Assembly (NCBI GenBank): GCA_014529385.2
Contig: CM043971.1
Coordinates: 58,353,709-58,417,708 of the forward strand
DNA length: 64,000 bases
Reading direction: 5' to 3'
From: Adiantum capillus-veneris
Lineage: Eukaryota > Streptophyta > Polypodiopsida > Polypodiales > Pteridaceae
Made by a program: the position numbers and the translations under genes
Shown here: one piece after another, positions 43,469 to 55,042 of the stretch
Numbering within the stretch: the stretch's first letter is position 1
Layout: each line of letters begins with the position of its first letter
The notes under the pieces: model-generated
What the model saw: only the letters and a program-made list of their open reading frames with translations
What the model was told of the DNA's origin: nothing
Database searches by the model: none

Positions 43469-45219
43469 TTTGCCTCTCAAAGGAACTAGAAAAAATACCC
43501 TTATATAGCCGACCGAGCCTCTATATATAGGACCCCTATACTTATGTGCATCTCTTGGAATAGGAAACTCCCTAGCCCATGTTTTGTAATGAAATTGGCC
43601 TATTTAATTTGAGAGTAGCAGAAATTAATGAGAGTACTTTTGAGAAATGACTTTGTGAGCATAGCGGGTGAACATAATTGAAGATAGCAACATAATCATA
43701 GCAATTAGTTAACTTGGCATGAACAATACTTTTGCAAGAGAGAGAATTTAGAGAACATGACAACAGTTGAGGACCGGATTTATGTGGAGCCGGTCCCCCC
43801 TCCAATAGGCATTTGTATTATGATTTCTCCCATTAAGAGAGACTTGTTACAATACAATCTTTGTGTTCCTTGTGACCTAGGTGATGCAATGAAGATGGAG
43901 AGCTTCATGCATCACAAACTTAACATAAACTTGAAGAAAGCTTTAACTATCCCAAGCCTCAGTCCCAAGACCTCAAACACCTTTGAAGGTGGAGAGAGCT
44001 AGCAGGGAATGAGGGTAGGGAAGAAGAAGAAGAAACATTTTGTAGGAGAAAGAATTAGTTCCTCACTTATCATAACTCTTGTTGCTAGCATACATAATAG
44101 CATAGTAATGAAGAAGAAGGAGATGGCAAGCTTAAGCATTGAAGCATGGCTCTTGGTTGGATTTGCACTCCATATCCAAGAGTGTTGGTGTAGGCTCTCA
44201 ACCTCTACTTGCTTGGAGAAGGAGAGGGAGCTCTTGCACTTTGTATAGCACACAATGAGAGTGTTTGTGAGTGTGTGTGGGTGAGTATACCCCCTAAGCA
44301 ACCCCCTAGCTTGCTTGGGTCGACCCCCCCTTGTAGCTCATGCTTGAAGCTCATTGGACCCCTCCAGGCCTAGCCAATCACAAGCAGGAGGCATTACAAG
44401 CAGCAAGGGTAGCCTTGAGACAAGTGTCCCCCTTTCCCCTTTGAGAGAGAGGACTAGATAAATGCTAAATCAATTAATTAAATCACCTAAATTATTATTG
44501 GACCTTGGGTGGCCAACCAATAGGCTTCAGGCACACTATGAGGGCAACATGAGGAGGAACTTGACAAGTGTCCCTTTTGCTTTCTTTGTACCATGCATGC
44601 CTTGTGTGAGTATGTGGGTGTTCTCTCTCATCCCCCCTCATGTAGGGCTCGCCCCCTCCTTGTAGGGATTGAATCTTTGACTTTTTGACACCTCAAGCCC
44701 CTCATGCATAGGCCCAGTTCCCACCACAAGCTTGGCTCATAAGCACTTTAAGCTTGGGCTGGGTTCTCACCTCAAGTGCAACCCTAGCATCTCAAGAATG
44801 TCAAGCACCTCAAGCATCTCAAGCACCTCGAGCACCTTAGTCATCAAGCATGACAAGCAGGACAAGCACCTCGAGCTGGATCGGGTTCCCGCGCCTCAAG
44901 CTCAGCCCTAGCTTACCTAAGGTCAAAGGCCTTTTACACACATTATTGGAGGTTTTCAATGAAGCTAACCCTAAGGTCTTATGCTCCATTTGTTAGCCTT
45001 GCTCTTTGATAGACCATCTCTCATTTGGGCCCCTTTACCATTGGCCCCGTGTTGAGATAGATCTATAAGCACATATCTATATCTTAACACTTGTTCCCGT
45101 TTATTCTCCCACATTAAGTGATCAATTTAATATGAGAAAATCATTTGGGTTGGTTAGATATTAGATATTAGATTTTATGACATGTTTCCATAGCTCATAG
45201 CCATTGGGACCTTGTTCTG
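43469..45219. repeat. Older repeat copy A, split by a solo LTR
   Basis: 43469-43584 joined to 45183-45219 matches 46917-47088. Shared phrases are CCTCTCAAAGGAACTAGAAAAA, then CTCTATATATA, CCCTATACTTATGTGCATC and GGAATAGGAAACTCCCTA, then CATAGCCATTGGGACCTTGTTC after the insertion. Both copies end in CA (CTGACA, AAACA). They may be LTR ends of an older element spanning about 43.4-47.1 kb, but no coding core for it is recognisable between them. Confidence 0.7.
43585..45182 (-). mobile_element. Solo LTR of the chromovirus family with TGTTT target-site duplication
   Basis: A 1598-bp LTR in the same orientation as the 33974-42395 element, starting TGTAATGAAATTGGCC and ending TTTTATGACA in plus sense. 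TGTTT flanks it exactly (43580-43584 and 45183-45187). No internal sequence remains, so it arose by recombination between the two LTRs of a full element. It keeps the GCACCTC minisatellite. Confidence 0.95.
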
Positions 45220-46916
45220 ACATTACATTTTTAAAGAATCCTCCTCAAAAACCTCAATGGAAAAGATTTTACTAAGCGCACCAATGCTTTCCTAATAAAT
45301 ATATGTGAGGTTGAATTATATGCTTGTAGCAAAGGTTGAACATTGTAAAATTGTATGATTGCAATTAGACAACTAGAACCTTTAGAAATATTGTCCCTTT
45401 GGTCAAAAGGGATCTCAACCCAATAAAAGAGCCTACCTTGATCGAGGTGGCCATCTCAGCAAAACTTAATGCTCCCACTCATGAAGCAATTATTTCTAGA
45501 AACTTGGAATTCTTACATGGTAGCACCGATCAAAAGTGAATGATTAGCTGTTTTGTTGTGACACATTAAAAATTTTGGTGTCGTGTGTTTAAGTCAACGA
45601 GTACATTTACTCTCCACATGTAGAGTAAATCCCCAAACTTGTGCCATTCTCTTGAAAAGAAGAAGAGCCTTGTGTAGATGGGATCCCACAAAATCTCTAA
45701 CTTCACAATGTATTGGGCTTACATCTATACATGTAAAGAATCAAGGGATGTATTGTTGTACAAAACTTTGAATTGAGTAATCAAAACATGATACTACATA
45801 TGACTAGGGCTAACCCAAAGTGCACACTTGGTAGTGTAGTGAGAATGAAGCTTGGATTGAATTTTCACCAAGGTATTACAATCATAAACGACACCACATT
45901 GGCTCATAAAGGTCCTGGTAAAATCTGTAATAAAATTTCTATCGATGAAAAACTTAAAACTACAAGTTTTGTCATACTTGCATTGAGAATATCTCTTATA
46001 GAAGTCATACAAATACTTGGAAATCTTGAAAAAGAATCACCTGATTGAAACACATTTGGTGCCCCATACCACCAAGTATGCAACAGACAAATAACACACT
46101 AACAAAATTTCACTCATACCCGACTAGTTAATGCACTCTCGGCCTCTCATATCATTAAGGCAGTACAAACTATGAATTACAACTCAAATTCTTGATAATA
46201 AGAACAATATTCAACATCTTAGTCAACATGCTCATCAATGGCTTACTAAAAGCACGTTTCTTTTAATTGTAAGTAAAAAACATTACTATGTGTAACCCTT
46301 GTATCATCACATAGGAAGATGGAAAAACCTTGCCATAGGAAATCAGGTACAATTCTTGTGGGCAAAGAGACCGGTCCAAGTATGCTAAACCCTACTATTT
46401 GGACATAGAAGTGACATATTCCATATGTTGCCCGTTTACTTTTTCAAATAGGCTTTGCCTAACATCGCCATGTGGTTGGTTTGGTCATACAGCACTTATA
46501 TAACACCACCTTGTGGTTTTCTGTTGGTCATAAACCACTACATCTTTGCATAAATTACAAATATCTATGACATAGTGCATATAGACAATGTATGATGGTA
46601 AGAGCATTCTCAAGTGGCTCCCTTGATCACATTGATACAAAACAGACATACTTGTCATCTAGTCATGGACACTTCAAGAAATGAAAGGCTTGCAACTCAC
46701 CTTGGCAAACCGTAATCAGAATTGGTAGTCGATGATTTGACGTGCTTTGGCCTCAATCCCTTCTCATCTCATGGGCCAACTCCCCATGTGAAACATGGAT
46801 GGTACCGATGCTTATAGATGGCATTGATGGTGGCAAGTCCCATGCCAAAAGGTCAAACAAGAAGATTGACATTGGCTCTCATACCACGGTACACAAAGTC
46901 AAATCCTGCCCACAAC
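45220..46916. other. No recognised gene between the two older repeat copies
   Basis: Short ORFs occur on both strands (45583-45771, 45773-46048 plus; 45794-46012 minus). The minus one has a Tyr/Lys/Cys-rich composition that might be decayed pol. No diagnostic motif supports a call. Confidence 0.35.
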
Positions 46917-47088
46917 CTCTACCTCTCGAAGGGACTAGAAAAATCACTCTATATCTCCACCCATCACCCTTAAATAGCCAACAGAGACTCTATATATATG
47001 TTCCCTATACTTATGTGCATCTTTTGGAATAGGAAACTCCCTAACCGCTATTCCCAATGCTCGTAGCCTCTAGGATCCTTGTCCAAAC
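46917..47088. repeat. Older repeat copy B (uninterrupted)
   Basis: The intact counterpart of the repeat at 43469-43584 plus 45183-45219. It carries CTCTATATATATG, a plausible TATA region, and shows the target site before the solo LTR inserted in copy A. Confidence 0.7.
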
Positions 47089-47329
47089 AATTGCATACCT
47101 ACAATGGCACAGTGGTACATTTAACCACAATGTTGCTTTTGACACAAGGATGTCATGTTCAAGCATGGACACCACAACAAGCTGTACATCTTTTCATTAC
47201 TCGAGAACTTGATAGCCTAAATCTATTAATGACCCAGGGTGAGTGATCCCTCTGTGTCCTTTGGTGATGTTCTGAATCAAGAAGTTGAGGAGAAACAATG
47301 CAAGCCAATAAAAGAGTGGACATCTTACA

Positions 47330-47960
47330 CCCCAAAGTGGCTGTAGTTTATGAAGATATTTTTATGGAAGGTGATGTGGGGGGCTCTACCGACGTGCATA
47401 AAGATCTAGGAGAGAGGAATTGGGTCAACAGATCGATGCGCGGGGTGCAGGTTAGCTAGTGAGGATTTGGCCCACCTATTCATGGAATGCCATGCGATCA
47501 GAGGCCTCACAGGGAAAATTTGTAAGTGCGTCCAAAGGACATGGCGGATCAGATTCTTCAAGACTGATTTGTTCCTTGGTGGCAAGAAGTTGGGAAGTCC
47601 TACTCTTCTCATCTGCACTCAAATTGTCAGGTACTTCTTATTTCACCATGTGTTTGAAGGAGATCTTGGTGTGGCAAGCTTCTCAAAGATAATACAAGAA
47701 AGCAGAGTGGTGATCTATACGCTTGGGCGGAAGCAAGACTCGAGACTGGCATAAGGCTACCCATGCCATGTTGTCAACCTGTGATAAGTACTTCACCTAC
47801 TTTGTTAAGCCGATGATGATAAGCCTCGAGAGGCGGTAGACACGTGTAATCTTCAGCACCTCAAGGCTCCGCCTAAGCTTGAGGTTGTTTTGTAATTTTA
47901 TGGTGTGCTTAATACAATTCACTAACAAATTGTGAGTTTTTCTAAAATAAAATAAATTTC
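47330..47960 (+). pseudogene. LINE 3' end with zf-RVT domain
   Basis: This encodes the C-terminal zinc-binding part of a plant L1-type LINE reverse transcriptase. It reads WKVMWGALPTCIKI, then RCAGCRLASEDLAHLFMECH (C-x2-C-x9-H-x4-C) at about 47425-47490, then ICKCVQRTWRIRFF and SFSKIIQESRVVIYTLGRKQ. A TAG at about 47408-47410 follows CIKI. The 3' leader ends in an A-rich TCTAAAATAAAATAAA near 47945-47960. It is 5'-truncated, with no RT catalytic box. It is related to the LINE end at 49.7-50.0 kb. Confidence 0.85.
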
Positions 47961-48132
47961 CCCCATCCTCTCTCTTTCTCTCTCATTTTTCTACATGTAA
48001 TCTCTATCTTATACTTTCTTCCAAAGGGAATATCATTATGTCATAATGATGGATGGGATGAATGTGCCACCATAAGTAAGGCAATGCCTCAACGGTCATA
48101 GAAAGGGGAGGGGGGGGAGGGGGACTCAAGAT

Positions 48133-48510
48133 TAAGTAACACAAAGCATTCAATGCGGGGTGGTGAGGGGATCGACGGCCCGAAAGTTTAAGGCAAGATC
48201 TCGGGACAGACTAAACCCGAAGAGAGCAAGAATCGAGGCAAAGCAAAAGATTAGGGATCCACTGCCTGATTTTAAACCCACAACCTCGCGGCCTGGGTTT
48301 TGGGTCAAATGGGCTAACCAACACACCCGCTTGCACATGATGTACCCCTACCTGTTTGTATGACACACAACCTCGCAACCTAGGTTTAAGGGGGTTAATT
48401 TGTGTCCGGGTTTAGTTTTAATGTGACATCTTCGACTGCAATTTCCCTGGGTTTTTTGTGTGCACTTGCGAGTCGTCACCACCCCTCATTGAATGCGTTG
48501 TGTTATTTAG
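48133..48510. mobile_element. Small inverted-repeat element (foldback/MITE-like)
   Basis: Arms of about 34 bp at 48133-48166 and 48476-48509 are inverted copies, 31 of 34 identical (core GCATTCAATG-GGGGTGGTGA). The interior repeats CACAACCTCGC-(A/G)CCT on plus (48279 and 48365). Its reverse complement, GCGAGGTTGTGGGTTTAAA, resembles a pol III B box. G-runs flank it on both sides (48106-48123 and 48521-48532). No transposase is present. It could be a MITE, a foldback or a SINE-derived element. Confidence 0.6.
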
Positions 48511-48859
48511 TTTTTGGGTTTGGGGGGGGGGGATGTCGTACAATAAAAGTTGGAGGCTCGCGCCTTACGTTTAAAGATGACATTAATATTGATGGGAGCA
48601 AGCATGCGAGCCATGCCCACTTAAGGAAAATGCAAGAGCAATGTGCAAGCACGAAACACATGTGAGCTATTTGTATGGTATTCTCGTTACTCTACAAACG
48701 ATGAACTTTCACAATGTGGAAAATTATAAATTCCTATGGGATATTCCATCTAACGTAAGGACGAAAACCTTGGATCAAGACTAGAGATCCATGTTTAGAA
48801 CAAAAGTATTGTTCCACTACATAAAAGAAAGGCACTTCTCAAAATATCTCTCTTTATTC

Positions 48860-48861
<2 letters not shown>

Positions 48862-48929
<68 letters not shown>

Positions 48930-48930
48930 G
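48862..48930. repeat. (TG)n(GA)n microsatellite
   Basis: About 24 TG units pass into about 10 GA units. Confidence 0.95.
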
Positions 48931-49386
48931 GAGACAAGTGAGAGAAGGAGATAGAGATACATGTGAAGATTTAGTGTTCCATTTTCGAAGGAGCGTTACA
49001 TATCTTATATTTTATCACTTATTACGTCTCCTTCCCTCTCTTATTAACGAGAATCTTTTGAGATTCCCTCCCCCGTTCCCAAAGGAAAAGCAAGCTGCCA
49101 TCCCCCAACCCTCCTTTGGGCACCCCACAGCCTGAGCCCATTCCTTCCTGCTTGCGAGCTGCACCAAGAGAGATGTGTTTGTGTGTTGGCTGTTGTGCGT
49201 GACCTGGTTGCAAGAGAGAGGCAATGAGGGAAAAAGAGACATGGACCGCAAACGAACTGAGAGGGGGGATATGGCAAGTGCAGTTGGTGATGGCAATTGA
49301 AGGCATACACAGAGGCGATTACAAGGAGCTCGCCAAGGTCGATTTTGCATTGCTCCAGCACTTGCAAAGAACTGTCTAACCATTGC

Positions 49387-49424
<38 letters not shown>

Positions 49425-49680
49425 TTGCCTCGTGTCTTGTCATCCCCTCTCCATCCTCTGTCGATGGCTATGCCAATTGCGTCTTCCATGTTTGGTTGTC
49501 TAGACATGCACCTCATTCAACTACCCCCTAATATTTTGCCATAAATTCCCAGAATGCCCTTCAAAATTGTCCAAATTCCCCGAACACTCCTCATTGTGAG
49601 ATTAAATATCTCCAAAGATTAGAAAAAAATGTAGCTTTCCATAAGAGAGCGATTGTCTATCAATACAAGATGCTAAAACT
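48931..49680. other. No firm gene, short coding-like patch
   Basis: A (CA)n array lies at 49389-49420. Just before it a plus-strand frame reads GDYKELAKVDFALLQHLQ and ends TAA... no, TAA is not reached: the stop is TAA-free TCTAACC in another frame, and the local frame ends at GTCTAA (49375-49380). The string vaguely recalls the E-L-A-x-L-D-F-N-x-x-Q-x-L-H helix of plant terpene synthases, but 18 residues cannot support a gene call. Confidence 0.2.
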
Positions 49681-50056
49681 AGAATTTGAATTGGTTTTAG
49701 TGAGGTATTGCTACTTTAAACACATTTGGAAGGCAAGGAACACTTGAATTTTTGAGAACTCTCTGGAGGTAGCTAAGTTTGTGGAGATAGTCCAAGAAAA
49801 CAGAGTAACGATCATCGCCATTGGGAAGCAAAAGAACTCAAAAGAGTGGAGTAAGACCCTCAAGGATGTTGAGAATGTGTGAGATCATCCATTGTCAAGG
49901 GGTGGCTCCCCCATCAGCCGATGTATCTAGAATCCAGTGAAGTGGTCATGGTTCGTCATGAGCATGACAAGACTCTGTAATTTTTGGATATGGTAATATA
50001 ATCCACTCACCGTTGTGAGTTTTGCCAAAAAAAAAAAAAGAATTTAAGTTGGTTCT
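49681..50056 (+). mobile_element. 5'-truncated LINE insertion with poly(A) and target-site duplication
   Basis: The body (49699-50039) has the same 3'-terminal coding pattern as the LINE at 47.3-48.0 kb (RVTIIAIGKQKNSKEW against RVVIYTLGRKQDSRLA), a matching 3' leader ending GTTGTGAGTTTTGCC, and an A-tail of 13 at 50027-50039. AGAATTTGAATTGGTTTT at 49681-49698 and AGAATTTAAGTTGGTTCT at 50039-50056 agree at 15 of 18 positions, the typical variable-length LINE duplication. Only about 330 bp of 3' sequence was inserted. Confidence 0.85.
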
Positions 50057-51030
50057 GTGGGCTTTGGAAATGAATTGCTTCATCATTTTTAGACATAAGG
50101 TGAATTGTGACAAATAACATGCTAAGCACTCACAAACGGATCTCAATTGTAAAAAATTAATAAAGATTAGAAACTCTTGAAGAATCCAACGAAAAAAGAT
50201 ACAAGGGAATTTTTGCAATTTGAGGAGTATTTTGAAAATTTTCACAAATTAGAAGGGTATTTTGGTCATTTTCCTTAAAAGACATTGCACTCGACTCTTT
50301 CTTAATCGTGGCTCGAATAAGGCAGCCCTGAACTTGCCTTCGTGGCTTAACACATCCCTCCCCAACTAGGCATTTCCACCTGCGTTCATTCATCGTCATT
50401 CAATCTGCCACCTTTTCAATCGCGCACGAATCTACACATGAGCAAGCTTCCACTAAATGAAAAAATTATGCTCCTCTTGCTTTTGCTTCTACGTTCTCAA
50501 GCTTCCAAATATATACCAAAATCACTAGTACATACTATTAATTTCAAAGAAAAAGTTTGCCCTTTCCTTTTACCTTTCTCTTAAGTCCAAGGAATCTTTC
50601 AAGATTCCTATTAAAAAAACATGGGTGGAGACCTACTACCATGTTTTCAACCACCAATACATTCTGGCTCATTGCAGTTCATTAGCTGGAATCTCAATAT
50701 TCCTTCTCACTACAAAAAATATAGTTTGCAAGATCGACAAATCATTGTAGAGCAACCGATGTGACGTTTGGGGGACACGAGTGGCTCTTTTCCCTTTTGC
50801 TTCCGTTCTTTTCTTTAACTCCAGAAACGCATCTCCTTAAGATTCCACTCAAATAAATGGTTCTAAAATTGAACCAACATACTACCATATTATGGAAGAG
50901 CCTTTTCATGTGTTCCACGTGGCAGCATATGGGGCGCGAGATGTTGAGTAGCATGGAACAAGAGTACATTGGGAGGGTGCAGCAACTGTTGGAGGAAGAC
51001 GAGTCGAGCGGGGGAGTGGGGAGTGCACAC

Positions 51031-51032
<2 letters not shown>
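50057..51032. other. No recognised gene
   Basis: No motif, long ORF or repeat with a partner in the window is visible. It ends at the microsatellite cluster. Confidence 0.5.
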
Positions 51033-51100
<68 letters not shown>

Positions 51101-51140
51101 TTCCATTCCTGTTACGGCGAGCTCCTATTGACGGGAAGCC

Positions 51141-51215
<75 letters not shown>

Positions 51216-51321
51216 CATGGTCATTGTTGATCAAAGAGAGAGCACCTAGCTGGGAAGGAGCAGAGTAGGTGCTGGGAAGGAGCAGAGCACCTAGCGGCAC
51301 TTGCAGCTACCAGATACTTAG

Positions 51322-51398
<77 letters not shown>

Positions 51399-51411
51399 GT
51401 GTGTGTGTGTG
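51033..51411. repeat. Microsatellite cluster
   Basis: (GA)n at 51033-51100, (TG)n(GA)n at 51142-51213, and (CT)n at about 51323-51397 followed by GCGTGTGTGTGTGTG to 51411. Between the last two, GCACCTAGC and GGAAGGAGCAGAG are each duplicated (51235-51297). Confidence 0.95.
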
Positions 51412-51658
51412 CACAATTGGGTGCTCCTGGCACAGATAGTAGAGCCTCAAATTCATTCTAGAAGGCTTTTATATCTTTGTGAAGCGCCTGCTCTTTGCAA
51501 ACATGAACGTGCAAATGTGTGCATATTGCAAGCGTGAAAGCATCAACCTATTTGTTCGCAAAATACATGACTATCATTGCTAGGGTTTGGAATGGTTGTA
51601 TTAAAGTCTACGTACTTTGACAAATGACTGCGTCACGTAACTCACACAGCAAGGAGCC

Positions 51659-51722
51659 AGAGAGAGAGAGAGAGAGAGAGAGATGGAAACTGGTCGGCAG
51701 GCAGCACGCCCAGCAAGGTGTG

Positions 51723-51795
<73 letters not shown>
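51659..51795. repeat. (GA)n and (TG)n(GA)n microsatellites
   Basis: GA run at 51659-51682, then a TG run 51721-51764 passing into GA to 51795. The poly-RE and poly-VC ORFs here are artefacts of the repeat. Confidence 0.95.
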
Positions 51796-51798
<3 letters not shown>

Positions 51799-52762
51799 AA
51801 ATCAAGCCAAGCGGATGGAATCTGGAAACCACACGGGCCTGCCGAGGCTTGTGCCAACTGCTGAGAGAGAGGGGGGGACATAGCGCTTATAACTTGAGAC
51901 AACGCCGACAAGGCTACTCAAAGAGAGAAGTTGCATCTGACGGGGCACATGGGAGGGTATGCTAGTGCAACACTTGCAATGGGCGGAAGAGCTCAGACAC
52001 TACTATCAAATTATTTCTTTATGGTAGAGTTTCATGTTTCATAGATCTTACACGCCATGAGAATTGATCATGGAGTTTCTTATTTCTTTTTTTTTTTGCG
52101 AAACTTACATTTGTGTATGAGATATATTAATAATCAAAAAATTTACAAAGCAAGTCCTGCTCAGACCGAGCCAAGACATCAAAGGACCAGCATGATTCAT
52201 TTCATTTCTGATATGATGGGCTTTTGAATTGAGAACACAAAGGCATGTTGAATGACAAATGCACTGCGAGGCTATGAGTTTGCCATGGTATTTCATGTAT
52301 AATCCCTGCACTATTCTCATTTCACACAAATGAAGGCAATTGTGAGGAACAAATGGTGATGAATGTGTGAGGGAATGTGTGTGTGGGTTGGGTCGCACAT
52401 GAGTTCATATTTGCAAATATTTCTTTATATTATACAAATAATGAGGGCTTTCCTTGCAAAATCATTTTGAAGACCTAGGTTATTGCTTGGGCATGATCTT
52501 TTGGTGTAGCACTCTCAAATAGGATTTTAAAATAATATTTTCCAATATTGCCTTCACTTCCTAAGAACACAAACGTAATGCTTTTATTGGCTAAGAAGGC
52601 CATTGAGGAGTGGTAGAGAAAACGTGCAATTCTTCTTTGCACCTCTCACCATCCCCCATGGTCACCATCACATTAACTTTGAATGAGGAAAATGTTCAAA
52701 TGAGAAATGACTTGCATGTGAGTGAGTGAGTGTCTGTGTGTGTGCGCATGCGTGCGCACACA

Positions 52763-52799
<37 letters not shown>

Positions 52800-54719
52800 C
52801 ATCAAAGTGTTTGGAAAAAATCTTTTTTCCATACATACAAAATTTCTTTTCTTGAATTTGCCAAGAAATTTTTTTAGAAAATTAGATTTATTTCTCAAGT
52901 TTTTACACTATTTTTCTCTATTTTGGGATGAAATTTTTCCTTTTTCTCTTGCTCTCAATCGATAGTTTTGAAATTGAAAACGACACAATATAAAGCTGAG
53001 ACACATTTTTTCCGAACACTATCAATTAACATGTCAAATGTATCACTCAATTTATTACAACAAAAAATGTTGCCTTCTTGAGGCCATCGTGAAGTCCTCA
53101 CCTTGTTCTTCTAGCTTTTTAAATGGATAAAAGTGACACTTTACTTGGATATACATGAAGACAACTCAAGTGCATTGGTGGTGTTATTTGAACATCCCCC
53201 CCTTACCACAAAAACACATAATCACACACATCAACAACACTATTTTTGGCATGAAGAAGGCCATTTGGGGGGGGGGAGAAATGGTGCAATTTTTAAACCG
53301 TTGATGCAGAGGTTGCCAATGGTGGACACACGTCCTCTTGGCTTGAAGATGAAAGTATTGTAAACATTATATCTTCTTTTTAAATTGTAAATGGGTCTTT
53401 CTATCATTGTAATTTGGTACCTTTCATTAAAGTCTCCCTTGACTTCTTTGTTTTTGGCTTGCAGAAGGCCATAATGGGGTGGGTGGATTTTTGGTACAAA
53501 TTGTGGACCATGGATGGAAGTCGATCGGATGGAGGACACGTATACAATCTGCTTGTTTTTTAATATTTTTTCTAATTTTTTGTGAAAGGTGTTGACATTT
53601 GTGTACCTCTTTCTTTAAAGAGGACCATTGAAAATTGGGTCACACACAATCTTTTTCGTCCTCTTTCACCTTTTTTTGTTATTTTATTTTGTAAAACTGT
53701 CCTTTCATTTAAGAGCACGGGCTCCATTTCATAAAAAAGTTCAATATGCCAATCAATTGAACTATTTTTTAAATTTTAATTTGGTAAAAATTCTTTAATT
53801 TAAGAGCCTTACATGTGTCCATTTCATTAAGTTGTTTTAGTATACCAATGTGACCCTTCACCTTGTCCCTTTGAATGGGTCCCTTCATTTAAGAACCTAA
53901 TGACTTTCTTTACAAGTTTTTTATTTGAAACATATCTTTTTCGTTGTATATTTTTCTTTCATTTGATGACAACTTACAATTAAAAAATTTTAAATTGTAT
54001 TTACATGAAAGAATTGTAAACTATAAAAAAATTATAAATTTTTCACATAAAATTATAAATCGTCCTTAAATATAAAAAAATCTTCACAATTGATTTTTTT
54101 TTCAATTTTTCGTTTTAATAGACAAATGTCACCTTGTTACTTTAGTATAACATATATCATTATTAAGGATTAGGTTTAGACAGTTCCAATGTTGATAAAA
54201 TGCATTTCAAAGGAGCAACTCATCTATACATGTCACATGTAACACTTGATTAAGAGAATTCAGCAAGAAGAAAAATGTCATTAGATAGTGCCATCTTCAA
54301 ACGATAGCGATGACGCACACACACATCAGTGCTGACGAAGGCATTGACAAATTCTCACGGCAGCTGCTTTGCCAGCGAACTCTATTTCTCAACCATTATC
54401 ACAAATTACTATTATTTTTCATCAAAATGGCCTTTTATTTAAGAGGTTGTTCACACAAAGCAACGTGTGCAATGTGCATGCTGTCTTTAACGACAACAAT
54501 GATGAAGCACAAATGATGAAGGGATGTATTTCAAACCATATTGATGTATATGTCAATTGAACCCGTGGCATTGAACCCTACATCCGTCTTCGTGAGTATG
54601 ATTATATTTTTTGTCAAGACGTATATCATTGAGATTCTTTACTAACGGGATTAGACACTGCTGCGCTTGTGTCGACGGTAAGACCTTTCGACAAGCCCTA
54701 TTTTGTAAATGCAGCTCTC
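51796..54719. other. AT-rich region without a recognised gene
   Basis: Contains (CT)n at 52767-52797, preceded by an alternating GTGTGCGCATGCGTGCGCACA stretch of purine/pyrimidine steps. A loose motif GAAGGCCAT(T/A)-GGGG recurs at 52596, 53257 and 53465, suggesting a diverged long tandem repeat. No coding domain is seen. Confidence 0.45.
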
Positions 54720-54734
54720 ATGAGGTTATTGGGA

Positions 54735-54980
54735 AAACCTAAACCCAAGGTTAGCTAGAGTTACCCAAAAACTCTAGGGTTTGGGAGTAAACCAAAAACT
54801 CCGTGTTTTGGCTGCTATGCCTACCTCCACCTACGAGAAAGGGGAGGCTCTCTTGGTAGCGTCAGGTTATGGGTACACCTAAAACCCTTGGTTGTGAGAA
54901 AACCTAAAACTCACGGTTTATGACTATACCAAAAACTCGTGGTTGAGAGTAAACCTAAAACTCTGTGTGTCATGAGAGTG
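54735..54980. repeat. Degenerate 25-27 bp minisatellite
   Basis: Units of the form GGTT-GTGAGAAAACCTAAAACTC repeat from about 54735 to 54975, clearest at 54888, 54915 and 54942, with spacers of varying fidelity. AAACCTAAACCC and CTAGGGTTTGGG occur within it and look telomere-like by chance of the repeat. Confidence 0.7.
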
Positions 54981-55042
54981 AGAATCTAGTTTGAAGGGGG
55001 CGTTGTGATGACGACTATGCCAAGTTTGGCTGAAGGGGGCGA

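Noticed and set aside
49015-49443. 142-codon minus ORF and a terpene-synthase-like 18-residue patch on plus
   Set aside because: The minus ORF is Cys/Val from a CA repeat plus nondescript sequence. The plus patch is too short and has no neighbouring exon-like match.
50742-51433. Several ORFs on both strands with poly-RE, poly-LS, poly-VC or poly-TH
   Set aside because: Dinucleotide repeats give open frames in every phase; there is no domain content.
54735-54980. Telomere-like CCCTAAA/TTTAGGG matches
   Set aside because: The matches are isolated and imperfect inside a 25-27 bp minisatellite. No run of TTTAGGG units exists.
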